Assembly: GCA_963691705.1 (NCBI GenBank)
Contig: OY829540.1
Location: forward strand, 73,039,488 to 73,103,487
DNA length: 64,000 nucleotides
Direction of reading: 5' to 3'
From: Viola odorata
Taxonomy: Eukaryota > Streptophyta > Magnoliopsida > Malpighiales > Violaceae
In this document: one piece after another, positions 44,960 to 56,695 of the stretch
Numbering within the stretch: position 1 is the first letter of the stretch
Layout: the number at the start of each line of letters is the position of its first letter
Translations under genes and position numbers: made by a program
Notes under the pieces: generated by a model
The model's database searches: none
Told to the model about the DNA's origin: nothing
The model's input: only the letters and a program-made list of their open reading frames with translations

Positions 44960-47875
44960 TCGTCGACAGCCGTCAGTTACGTTACCACTTTTTATTTCTT
45001 AATTGATTTTGTTAATATTCTGTTACCCTACCATTACCACTGTATGCCACGTGTCCTTTCCGATCTACTTAAACCGGCACTTAAACTAAGATAATATTTA
45101 TTTATTATTTTTGTATTTATGTTTTGCCGCCTACCATATGCCACCCTGGTTTGGTGGTATGCGCACAATGGAAATCGATTATCGAATATGGTAAACTCGA
45201 ATCGAATAAAACCTAATTTTTTTTATAAATTTTGTCGCCCTTATATATTTAAAATTTGAATTTAAAAAATCCAGCTAAGTATGGTTAAAAAAGTTGTATG
45301 GTAGAAATGATATAAATTACTAATGATCTAATAAGACAAGGGTAGATAGATAGGATTGGTTTTATGAAATGATGGCCCTTATCTTTTGTAGAATTTTGGT
45401 AGCAATTTGTAACATGTGGTGGGTTTATTTTTCAATGGAAACATAATAATGACTTTTCGGCAGATGTTATGGTCACATTTATTTGGCGAGTCCTACTCTC
45501 AATAGGAAAGTTTTGCAACTAGAGGATGTGATAATTGTATTTGTAGTATCAAATTATACATGTGATAATTAGGAATTAGGGTTTGTGGTTTAGAATGTTG
45601 GAAATGGATTGAATGGGTCAGTTTTGTACAAATACTTGTCCAATCCAACATTTAGCACCATATAAAAGTGTTATTATCGTTATAATATTGTTAAAAAAAG
45701 AACACGTAAATGAGTTGGAATTTGTTGTGTGTTTCACTATAAGAGTGTTAATATTTGTCTCTTCACTATTCTTCGTTCTCCTTCTGACGAAAGAGTAATT
45801 TTATCATACTATAATCAGATTTGAGAAAAAAGTTTCGTAGATTCAAACTTGAGATTTAAATTAAGAATGAAGAACATTTTTATTATAACAGCGTGCAATT
45901 AATCATAAATAAGCGTAAAATAATAAAGTAAAATACTATATTTTTAACGTGATTCGGCAAGTGATTCCTACTCTACAAGACCACTAAGAAAAAATTCCAC
46001 TGTGATGAAAATAGAGAATGTCTACAATCAAAATAATTCACCTTAACCTCCAATACCCATATATGACAAATTCGAAATTATAATCGACCCAAATTCTCCG
46101 CTATTAAAACAGATCTCAACGAATATTAAATATTAGTCACATTATGGGCTTCTCAAACTAGGTCATTTGAAGTTTTTTTATCACTCCGTGGCGTAAAATA
46201 TTACATGCGATTGAGATGTACCTAAAATTATATTTGGTTGGCAAGTTTTTCACCTCTAGAATTTTATTTTTATTTTTATTTTTTGTTTAAGAAAATTTCG
46301 AAGAAGTTCTTGAGGTTGTGGTGGAGGAAGGCAAGTGAAAATGAAACTTCCTGGTTCCCTGTCTCCTATTCCTAACAGACGTCTCGTCGTCTTGGCATAT
46401 ATACAAGTCTTTCCAATTCAACAAAGCAAGCTTGAATGAGACGGTATGTCGTCCAGCGGCTCAGGTGTGACCTTCCTCGGGAACGTCGTTCTCCTCCAAG
46501 GAATCTCCACAGCGGTTTCTAACCGTACACGTGTAGATGATGCCACGAAGGGTGGGGCCAGGGAGTAGTATGGGGTAAGATCATTGGAACTCACCTCACC
46601 TCACCACCACCTTTACCTAACTAACTGACGACCAATTAAATGTAACTGAAATTAGTACTTTTTTGTATAATTAGTTCAATTTATTGCTTATGTTTCTATC
46701 GATCACAAGGTTAGCTTATTGATTTTAAGACTAATTATTTGCTCTTACATTGTTTCATGATGAGAACTTTTACACCATAAAGGTTTCTATTGTATATTCA
46801 GATAAAATAATCAATCAGTCTCATGTGATTATATTTTAGAAGTCCGATTCGAATTAGAAATCGTCATCAAATCCAATTGAAATACTATAATTAATTGAAA
46901 GAACATAGAAGAAAACAAACCGAAACTGAAACCGAAGTGAAATTAGACCGAACCTATTGAATGTTCACCCCAAACTTCCAAAGATTTGGGGAGGTAGCAA
47001 CAGGTGAAGCATTTGGTGGGAGTTCTTAAAATCACCAACCTCACCAATTTTTGTAATCATAGAGACAGAACATGTCAGTCTCTAATCATTATAGTGGGAA
47101 TGGTACTAGAGACCTAACAGGAGTCGGTGGTGATGAATGCAAAATCTAACTAGTTCAGGTCTTAACATCCCAGCAAGATTGAATCCAATACTTTATAAAT
47201 CTTTTTGGTCATCAATACTGTATCTATCTTTCGTATAATTGATGGTGGTTGATCCAACACACCAAATGCAAAATTTTGAAAAATATATACCCCATCCATT
47301 TTTAATAATTCATCAAATAAATATAACCACATACGATTTGGTTTGGGTTGTTTCGATAATAGTAACCTCCGTTTATTGGACAATTCACGGTATAATCCAC
47401 TCTTAGAGTCCCTAGTCTATCCACTGCTACCCACTGCAGGCAACCGCTGATCATTCTTTTTCTACAATCAACGCAAATTCAACAGAAGAGATGGACAAAT
47501 TTCATACTCAAGGTCAGCAAATTTTAACTGGTTCACTTTATGCTTGCATTACTATCTGCAACCTAAGGGTTTCATACAAGCATGATCTAAAATCCACAAC
47601 CAAACCATTTGCTTTTTTTGACCAATTCTGCTAGAAACAAAGAATTCAGTTTCCACGTTCTATAACTTAAACATTCGAAAGATCGAACATCTCCAAACGT
47701 AGTTTTGAGATCAAGGTACCACAACTATTTACACCAGTAGGGCGTGGATGTTATAGCGTTATCAAGATACAAATATGGAATGAGAAAAATATAAATGCCA
47801 GTCTGCTATCAATGAACTTTCATTCTCGATGTCGTACGACAGTCTTTTCACTCCACTCCATCTCTCTTCCCATGA
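44960..47875. other. Intergenic region
   Basis: No gene is recognised. The stretch at 45840-46080, with AACGTGATTCGGCAAGTGAT and CTCTACAAGACCACTAAG, resembles LTR-type repeats of plant copia elements but has no visible ends. A GC-richer patch at 46370-46570 carries a TATATACAAG box, but I cannot assign a transcript to it. A minus-strand frame at 47162-47383 is not recognisable. Confidence 0.45.
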
Positions 47876-49559
47876 TTATGAATCTGCCTTCAATACTTGT
47901 AACCCTTCCTCCCTACTAGGAGTGCAAGCGTGTAAAAGGGTGCAGATGTCTGTTCTCTCAAGAAACTGCTCCGCGTTTGTGAGGATTATGGGACCAAACT
48001 CAAAGACCAGCTGCTTGCACTGCCAAACATTGAAAACAAAACACTTTCAGGGAGCCAAAGCTGGAGCAAAAGAAAAAAACTTCCATTGCGAAGAATTCAA
48101 CAGCTGGATACATAATTATCCATTATGTAATAATTCAATGCTCTGACTTTTGAAACCATAATCAATACCAATTTCATCTTTGACTAACTAAAATATGGTT
48201 CTCACCTTTCGTGCATTATTGTCCAGGGACTTGCATAATTTCAAAAGTAACTGAATTATCTCCAGCTGACACAAGCAAGAATGAGTATCAGTTGCCTAAT
48301 CAGAAATAACTTAATTCAAAATATTCTACAACAATAATAACCTTCTTTGCAAGGAGAGCCCCGTGACACTAAACAATTCACACATAATTATCTAAGAACT
48401 AACAGTTACACTTTCACTATGAGAAGAAATATCATAATTTTAAAGAAAAAGGACTTCTCCAAATTTTGTTAAACTAAACATGATAAGAATTAGAATATTA
48501 AACAAAATCCACAATGAACAGAAACTGAGTGCCGCAATGCATATATCAATCTATAATGTATGCATGCAGAAGAAAGTGTGAGCACAATGTCTTCTTTTTT
48601 TAAAAGGAGTGAGCACAATGTATTTGGCTACAATAGTGAGAAATTTCCTAAAATGGAGTTCCTCATGACTAGTCAAAGGTGCAAGTCCAAACCTGTGTGT
48701 CGGGATCCTTCAACTTGACTAATATATCTGAAATAGTATGGTGGCATATTGTACAGCTGGCCTTTTGGAGTTGTGAGGAAAAAAGTGCTATCTTTTGGCA
48801 GAGGTTGATCTTGTGACAAAAATCTTGAGGCTCCACTAAAGAAATCTGCTTGAAGAAGAGGGGGGCATAATAGTCCACCAAAGTGACGCACTGTGCAACA
48901 CAAATTCTTAAGAATTAGAATTTGGTCACTCAAAGGCTAAATATAAGGGTTACAAAATATACCATATTTTTTTACAAATTTTCTAGAGATTTAGCTTTCA
49001 GTGATAATCGCATGAGGGATTCAACCAAATTATACACCCTTGTGAAGATTCTAATTTCTAATTAATTGCACTTTTGGGAGCTTCTAATCCCAGCAACCCA
49101 TGAAAAATTAGAGTAAACTCAAAGATTACCTCTTGCTTGAAAGTGTGCAATCGTGAGCAGGATTTGTGAAGGATTTGAACAATCTCATCCTGAGTCTTGT
49201 TGCTAAGCATGTATTCAAGTGCCTGGCCAGCAAACTCCTCACATAATGTGCAGATCTGTTGATTCTTGATGAGTTCCTTTGAAACAAGAGTCTCCTTTTC
49301 TTGCTCCTTTTTTCCTATTGACAGAGTAAAAAAAAAACTGAAAATCGTAATCTGGCTCAAAAACAAATTGTAACATGTCTGATAAATATTGTTAAAAAAA
49401 AAATGAAAAGTTACCTGATATCTCATCAGAGATAGCTGCACTCCTTTGCGTAATATCCACGGGGAACGCAAACTGAGTTTCCCCCACTTCTCTAGCAGCG
49501 CAAACCCAGCTCACGCTCAACAAAACCATAAATAAGAACGCCACTCTCATCATCGTCAT
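47876..49559 (-). CDS. Secreted/vacuolar protein with two saposin B domains (prosaposin-like)
   Basis: Five exons, 49415-49559, 49130-49314, 48693-48890, 48206-48265 and 47876-48019, join in frame (243 aa) with GT/AG sites. The ATG at 49559 begins a signal peptide (about 1-22, MVLLSVSWVCAA). Each saposin B domain has the expected six cysteines: domain 1 at Cys 70, 73, 101, 111, 135, 141; domain 2 at Cys 156, 159, 187, 197, 222, 228. Exon borders fall inside each domain just before the fourth cysteine, as in duplicated saposin units. Known role: small disulfide-bonded helical domains that bind lipids, processed in lysosomes or vacuoles. A 5'-UTR intron (about 49562-49884) is predicted from GG|GTAATC and CTGCAG. 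By remembered order it corresponds to Arabidopsis At5g01800. Confidence 0.9.
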
Positions 49560-50953
49560 GCCTGCAGTTAACACCTCACCACCAACATCAAATTACAATC
49601 CAAAAGCAATGAAAACATAGATTTCTCCATAATTTTAAATTTAGAATTAAAAGAAAAGCATAATCTTATTCGAATTTAGAAACTTGCAACAAACCAATTC
49701 CAACCCAACAAAAGAGAAACTTAACAAAGATAACAAACGCAAGGATCTATCCTTTCGGTAGCTGATACTTAATAATCGTAACAGGCTTTCTTTTCTACTG
49801 ATCCAGTTAATTAGCTGGAATTTTGGCAGTTCTTATAATTGCAATTTGCTCTAGATTAACAAAAATATGAGGAAGGACGATTACCCGTTGAAAAACCAGC
49901 CGGCCGGCGATTAGGTTGGAATTGAATTTCCGATGAGAGAAGCCGGTGAGAGAAAAGGAGCAGGCGCAATGAGAGATGGACTCTTTATTGGAGTGAGACA
50001 GGGGGCAGCTTGCTTGTGTGGCTGGCGAGTGGCGTATTTTTAAATCAATGCATCAGAGGGTCCAATCTCCTGCGACGCGGAACACTTTACGGTTTCTGAT
50101 TACCTTATATTATTTACGTGTCATCACATAAGAGGAGTATCTGCATATATATTAGTATTGCTTAAAGTCTCGTGGGTATATCTCGATCCTGACGTGGCAA
50201 GACATTCGTTGCTTGAACGCTTGATACAAGTTGATAGTCTTCATTTTCTTGATTGTGGGTCCCGCGTTGATAGTTAATTTGAATTAAACATCTGCTTAGG
50301 AAGGATATTTCGAACGCTAAAATATTGTGTGACCAATAATACAAGGAGTCGTGTGAAAACGTGTGAAAATTACAATTAAAAATTATATAGTTTGTAAAAT
50401 ATTTCATTTAATCCATTTTTGTAATAGTTATTGTAAACTGTAATCTTCAATTTTTATAGTGGTTAAAAAGATCGAAATAAATGATAAAATTATTTTAAAA
50501 ATTATACAAATTTGAGATAAAATGTAACAAATATAAGAGGGTTGACTAAAAAATAATAAGAATTTGTAGTCAAATATTTTTAAAAAATTAAATAAAAAAA
50601 ATTGTACATAAAATTTAATTCATTATATTAAGTTCTATCCTAGGTGCATGTTTGGACCAAATTTCATATTTTTTTAGTAATATTTTATTATTTATTTTGG
50701 ATTTTTAAGCATATAACAGGTAAAAATTGCAACTTTAAGAAAATTATAAGATTGGTGAGAAATTAAAGCAATGGGGTCTTACTCCCCCGCCAATGGAAGG
50801 TACAGGAATGGTAGATATCATAAAGATCATTACAACAAGCAAATGGATGATAAATAACACAGAAACGAACTACTGAGGGATATTGGTGACAGAGATTACA
50901 GGAACAGACATAAAGAAACTAGAAGTTAGCGTCCATTAACAACAGCTGCTGCC

Positions 50954-53245
50954 TTACCTCAAGTTTAGAGTTGGCCTTTTCTTTTTCTTACTTTGCTTTG
51001 CCAGAAGAAGTGAGAACCGAGCAAATCCAAACTTCTTCCTCTTCCCAGAGAATTGCTTCTGACAATTTTCCTTCTCAGCTTTCGAACCTGTGGATAAATC
51101 CCCATTTTGCTTATTAAGCATTTGACCCAGTGAGACGTTTCGCTTCATGGTGCCCCTTTCAGCCATCATCTCTGTCTCAAACTCCTCGGGTAGAAGCAGC
51201 TTCCTGCTGAGTATTTGCCCTATTGATAGAGTCGCCTTCAGGACAGGTTCAGGTCCATCACCTGCTAGGTTAATTCCATTAACATCGAGCAAACGAGGAT
51301 CTCTTCGCTGGTGAGCTGGATAAGAATTCTTAAACTTGGTATTGTTATGAACAGAACGTCTTTTCTGCCCATGATCAGATCTCCACTTGCGGAGAGCCTC
51401 CTCAACTGCAAGCTTTCCTTTATTCGCAGCTTCTACCCTGCTCAGAGCTTCTTCCAAGGCTTTCTTACTAGTCTTCACTTCTTCAGCAACTTCCTCAATC
51501 CGCCTCAAGACATCCATCCTTGAAACATTTGCTTCATCAAGCGGAAGCATAGCATCCATGACTTTAATCTTGGAAAGTTCCTCAGCTTCTCGAGCTTTAC
51601 AGGTTAATGATGAGTACTCTTCGAAAGTAAGAATCACTCCTTCCAGTTTATTCGACGGATCTCCTGCTGAGCTCCCATGACTAGAAATAGCCTTGATGTC
51701 AGCAAGAGCAACAGCTTCAGTTGCCCTAGCTGCTTCCTTCAATTTTCTGGCAGCAACTAATCTGATCTCAGCTGTCTTTATCTTGGTTTTCGTCTGTTCA
51801 ATTTCAGACATTGCTCTCAGTACTTCAGATTTTGCAGTTTCTCCCAATTTCTTGAAATGCTCTGCCTCAGAACTCAGTAGCTGCATCTTCTTTGGAATAT
51901 CAGAAGGATTCTCAGAAACATCTTTTGCTGCTTGAAGTTTTAAGTTTGTCTGGTTCAATTCTTCCTCCAAAGATGACATCTTAGAGGAATTAAGAGTTAG
52001 CCTCTCACGGGTCTTTTCAAGTGAAATTCTCTCTTTCTCCAATTTCTTGTTTAGTTGTTCAACGGAGCCTCGGATGTCAGCAAGATCAGTAGTAGTCCTA
52101 CAAAGGTTCAACTTAGCCTGTTTCAGTTCCAATAAGATTAAACCAGGCGCTGAAGAAGGGCAGGAGCCGAGACCTCCTAAAAAATCCTGACGACTACTAT
52201 CAATATTCTCATGGCTGTTATTCGTTTCTTTATCTGAGGAAGGAATCAAATTTGCATCATGCACACTTGACTCGAAGGTGACATTAACTTCAGAAGCTTG
52301 TTTCTGCAGCTTCACTTTTAATTCTTCAACGACTGATTTTGTCGATTCCAACGCCTTCAAGACATCAAGTGTCTCCCTTTCTTTCAAAATCAGATCTTTT
52401 TCCAGAATAGCCGCTTGTTCCTCCACTTTTGCAATGTCAATCTCTTCCATCTCATGCTAAAATATAAAACAGAAGCAGTTAAATGAGCAAATCCCCTGAA
52501 ATACGATCAAGCACCACATAACAACAAAGTACATTGTATCATACTAGTGTGAACGCAATAAGCAAACACACACATAGGCTGCCCACTTCAAGAGCCTCAC
52601 AAAAGGTGCGACAACAGACACACAGACTAGAGATAAGAACATGACAATTTTGATATACATGGATTATGGTAAGCATTGAGTATCATGTAAAGTATGAACA
52701 TAAGCAAACTTAAAGCTATTCGCACAATCTTTGTTCTCGAGTAAAAGATGCACTATGCAAGCACCGAAGTAACCTAAGATAAACTCCATCCTTTACTATG
52801 ATACAATCTCCAAACAAGTAACAAGCTACAGCTTACACCATAATTGCATCAACAATCTGTCATACACATCGACTCCCCCATGTTAATGTGTGTCAAGACA
52901 ATAATTTTTTTTTTTAAAATGCCTAAATTCCCAGCGAACTAACTGCATACTTTAGAGTTCAAGAAATAAATAAAAAACCTAAAGGTTGAGGCTTTATGCT
53001 AAGACCTAAGAATAAATGCGACAGATTGCAAAGAATAAGGAAGTAACCTCAGGAACGGAGAGCTTATGCGGATGGGAGGGTTTCCAGAACCCGATCCCCC
53101 CAAATCGGGTCACTGCCTCCTTCACTGACTCAAACGGTGCCGAAGTGTCAATCTCTGCCTTGAAACTCCCTTCTTTCTTTCCGGAACCGGACCCATTCTC
53201 GCCGGGGCTATCTTTCATGCCCGATTCGCTCATTCCGGACTCCAT
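50954..53245 (-). CDS. WEB family coiled-coil protein
   Basis: Two exons, 53048-53245 and 50954-52456, join in phase 0 (CCTGAG|GTTACT; TTTTAG|CATGAG) into 566 aa from the ATG at 53245. The N-terminus has the WEB-family signature (AEIDTSAPFESVKEAVTRFG, then GFWKPSH). From about residue 67 a long heptad-rich coiled-coil follows (EEQAAILEKDLILKERETLD, VLKALESTKSVVEELK), running to about residue 440, then a Lys/Arg-rich end (KRKKFGFARFSLLLAKQSKK) that could be a nuclear signal. WEB1/PMI2 relatives support chloroplast photorelocation by stabilising cp-actin, but this shorter subgroup is poorly studied, so its role is open. The call rests on the N-terminal motif and the coiled coil. Confidence 0.88.
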
Positions 53246-53529
53246 TTCAGTGTAAGATGGAGCTGGAATTTGAGAAACTCGACAGAAGAAAACAAGAAAC
53301 AGCTAACTCAAATGTTTAATGTTAGGAATAACTAAGGACTTTGCGGACGGACCCAGACAATAGTCAAATTAACGATGATTGTGATGTTCTGTCTGGTTGT
53401 AGCTGTGATGGTGCTAACTGCTTATGATATAAAAAGACAAGGAGAAACAGTGGAGAAGTAGTGAAGTGAATAGAGGAAGAGAGAGGGAAGAAAGGAAGTG
53501 AGAGAGGTTTACGTTAGAGTTCAGATTCT

Positions 53530-54427
53530 TCAGAAGGCTGTAATTACCAAAACGTCCTTGGGATTGATATATCGCTTTTACTTTTTTACCCATGGGCCAT
53601 GACTTGTTAGTTGTTACAATTACAAATCAATCTCCTTTATTTTTTACTATTTTTTTTCCGAAACGGTACATCTTTCTATAATTAGATTGAGCAATTTCTA
53701 AGTCGATTATAAATTTTTTACTTAAAAAAATGTGAAACTAATGGTGGTGGTGAAATTGGAAGAGGAAAAAAGAGGGGGTAGTGATATGGTGTGTGCTGTG
53801 CGGGTTTTGGGTTTGAAAGTTTGAAGTGTGTGGGGATGTGGCATCCCAACGGATTCTACGGCTTTAATAATTACAGCGGAGCGCCAAAGAAGGAGAAAGT
53901 AAATTGCACGGACCCTTTCAACTTTGGACTTTGGACTCCGTCGACAAAATGCGATGTGCTTTACTTTGCTAATTGGAAATAGAAAAACTTTCTACCTCGG
54001 AAAAGAAAAGAAATAACACCTGAAAATTGGTTTGGTTAAAAAAACAAAAACTCGTGTGGGTGGGTTGTCTATAGGAAATGATACGGAATGGACTCAGGTA
54101 AACAATACTCCTTTCTACTTTCAAAAAATGACGTTTGAAGGCCGATCACAACAATTTGTATCAATTTTTATCCTTTATTCCCTCTCGAACCCTTCCCTCC
54201 GGCCACCGCTGCCCCTTTTGCTAAACCGCGATCCCAATCCTCTCTCCTCATGCATTTCCTCAGCTTTATTCCTTCCTCTTCACACCCTCTCTCTCCATCT
54301 CTTCCTCAAACGGAAAATTCAGAAAATAAACTAAACAAAATAATTACGAGAACGTGATTTTTTGGTTCTGAGTTTCTGATTTTTTTTGTCAATTGGTGTT
54401 CTTTTTTTCCAAAATTCAAAAGTAACG
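53530..54427. other. Intergenic, no gene
   Basis: The region upstream of the WEB gene. TACTCCTTTCTACTTTCAAA near 54111 looks like one end of a Stowaway-type element, but no partner end was found. No coding sequence is recognised. Confidence 0.45.
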
Positions 54428-54590
54428 ATGGAGCTTGAACAGAGAAGGAGGAGGAGGCGGTCGAGAATGTTGGTGGGGGCAATCCAAGAGAGTGTGACCA
54501 AGAGATTGAAGGAGAAAGAAGAGGAGCTGCAAAAAAATGGAGGAAGTTGGGAGATGAAGGCAGAATTGGAAAGTAGACAAAACAATTGTA
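54428..54590 (+). pseudogene. Fragment of a BOI/SBP1-like RING ubiquitin ligase
   Basis: Starting at an ATG, the frame reads MELEQRRRRRRSRMLVGAI, then QESVTKRLKEKEEELQKNGG, the pattern of the central coiled region of BOI-related (S-RNase-binding protein-type) RING E3 ligases. In full proteins this region sits mid-protein and is followed by more coiled coil and a C-terminal RING. Here similarity ends after about 40-50 codons and no RING cysteines follow. No N-terminal part is visible upstream. It is best read as a truncated gene copy; a rearranged exon is possible. Confidence 0.5.
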
Positions 54591-55059
54591 TTGGAAAGGG
54601 AAAACCATATCTATTTTGGAAAGAAGAAAATGGGCTTAAACGACCTTTAAATGGACTAAGTAAAGTAGGATTATATATTTTTACAAATATCTCTAAATTC
54701 AATTCAATTCAATTTGTTTATATCAGATAGATCCCATCAGCCTATTAAGAGGTATAAAAAGTACTTTTAATATGTACATAATTACTTCATCCATAAAATT
54801 AAACCAACCATTTTTTACTTAAATGATTAGCACACTAAATCACTTAGATGATGATCTAGAATTGTTTTTCTTATGTAACTTATCAGATTAAATTCTTTTG
54901 TTACACGAGAAAGGCACAAAGATCTCATTAATTTAAACAGGCCGCTCCTTAACATCACGATTATAAGATTAGGGTATGAAATTATGAACCCGAAAGAGCT
55001 TCCTAAGCAAACTGAAAGCTGAAAAGAGATTATACTTCTCTAGCAATAAAAATAGAGGT

Positions 55060-55165
55060 TTGTCAATGAATATGTAGTTCATTGGTTGTCTAACTGGTAG
55101 CAAATGTATCATAAGGACTCAGACTCAGGTTCATGTTCGAATCTCACCTCGGTCTATCAAAATAA
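55060..55165 (+). repeat. tRNA-derived SINE-like sequence
   Basis: An A-box-like TAGTTCATTGG (about 55074) and a B-box GTTCGAATC (about 55135) stand about 60 bp apart with an A/T-rich tail after. The segment does not fold as a tRNA cloverleaf, so it looks like a SINE head and not a functional tRNA. Confidence 0.4.
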
Positions 55166-56695
55166 ATAAATCAAATGCCTTGTTAATTTGTCTAAAACAC
55201 TTATAAAAGTGACATCTCTCTAACCATAAGACTTCGTTGATACGTTGCGTAGAAAATTATGGCATATTAGTAATTAAAGCAAAAGATGAGCCTTGCTTCT
55301 CAATTGATGAAGTGGCCGAACCGCGATGTTTCCATTTGGGCCTTAATTTCCTAAATCATGAACTCGGCCTAACAAAGGCAAGTCCTTTGATGTTTGGGCT
55401 AAGATGTCCATTCAAGGCCTTCAAAAACACTACGCGACCAGGCCTTCAACAATACTACACACTACCATTATTAAACGATACCGAGAATACTTCGTCATTA
55501 GCAGATGACCAATAAACTATATACGAATTGACACACAACACCAAATTATGTATAATATTGATATTTAATTTGTTCCTATTAATTAAGAAGAGAAAATTCT
55601 CTTTTAAGATTTTTTTGTGAAGAATGTGAAAAAGCATGTTTGATTGATATTGACATCCAAGAAACAAATTTGCTCCTTCACAACCACCTTCTATTCCTTA
55701 TTTCTTCCTTTGGTCCATCACTACAACAACTCAGGCTCGTGGCACAGTACGGTCCAAACGATGCCCGTGATATTTCTTTCTTGTTGAAATCAAAATTTAA
55801 TGCACCAAACAAGTTAGTATTACCCATTACTCCCTCTCTCAAGCACAAAAATGACTCTGAAATATATTTATAAAATTTAAAAAAAAAATATTGAAAATAA
55901 ATCAATAAATATCTCTTTCAATTAATTAATATCTCAAATAAGTCAATAGACATAAAAAACAAAAAAATGATATTTTATATATAACAATTTAAATGTAGTT
56001 TTCTAATGAAAACAAAAAAAATGATATTTTATATATAACAATTTAAATATACTAGAAATTCATTTTTTATGTGATGGAGGAAATAGATAACATAGTGTTT
56101 GTTAAACAAATCAAAACGAGTCATATTATATATGTATTGGGACTCATAATTTAGTAAAATATCGCATGTCCCCTTTTCATAATCAAAGACTTGACATAAA
56201 TAAATAAATAAAAACTTGCCTAATTCTTTCATAACTAACACCTAAAAAATTATGAAGAAGTCATCCTATGAAAGATCTTAATTTAAATCATTTAAGAGTA
56301 TAATTTACATCTAATATAAATGAAAATGGTCTTTTAGTTGCTTTGTATCATAAAAAGCTCCCCTAACTACTGCGTTAAGGTTTTAGTTGAGTTACGAAAT
56401 TTCCTAGTACTATATCATAATCATAAATAGAATATTTTTCATATCACGTGTCCGTTAAATCTAATCACTATTGATTTTTCTCGCGCTGAAATACGATCAT
56501 TATAACTTAAATTTTCTTTGATCAATTTATAAAATTCAAATTTCTAATTTCATAAGAGATCCTCCTAATTATTACTCAGTAAGCATTGAGTTTTTGGTGT
56601 GTCAAAGTTTGTGTGTCCGTACGGCATGGGGAATGCCTTAGGAGTTTACTAATTGAATGCAATTGTTTGAATGACCTGAATAGAATGTTATGTAA
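55166..56695. other. Intergenic, AT-rich with one MITE
   Basis: Apart from the MITE at 55830-56083, nothing recognisable. A 92-codon plus frame at 55237-55515 has no family I know. Confidence 0.45.
55830..56083. mobile_element. 254-bp Stowaway-like MITE with internal repeat
   Basis: Flanked by TA (55828-55829, 56084-56085). The left end CTCCCTCTCTCAAGCACAAA and the complement of the right end, TTTCCTCCATCACATAAAAA, form an imperfect terminal repeat extending about 38 bp. A direct repeat of about 36 bp inside (starting near 55957 and 56010) shares ATGATATTTTATATATAACA. Confidence 0.6.

Noticed and set aside
45840..46080. Copia LTR
   Set aside because: The AACGTGATTCGGCAAGTGAT stretch is suggestive, but neither TG/CA ends nor a target duplication could be located.
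46370..46570. Possible MIRNA or snRNA gene at a GC-richer patch with a TATA-like box
   Set aside because: No complementary arm for a miRNA hairpin, no upstream sequence element and no known snRNA sequence could be found.
55060..55165. Functional tRNA gene
   Set aside because: A and B boxes are present, but the acceptor and anticodon stems do not pair; it was kept only as a SINE-like repeat.
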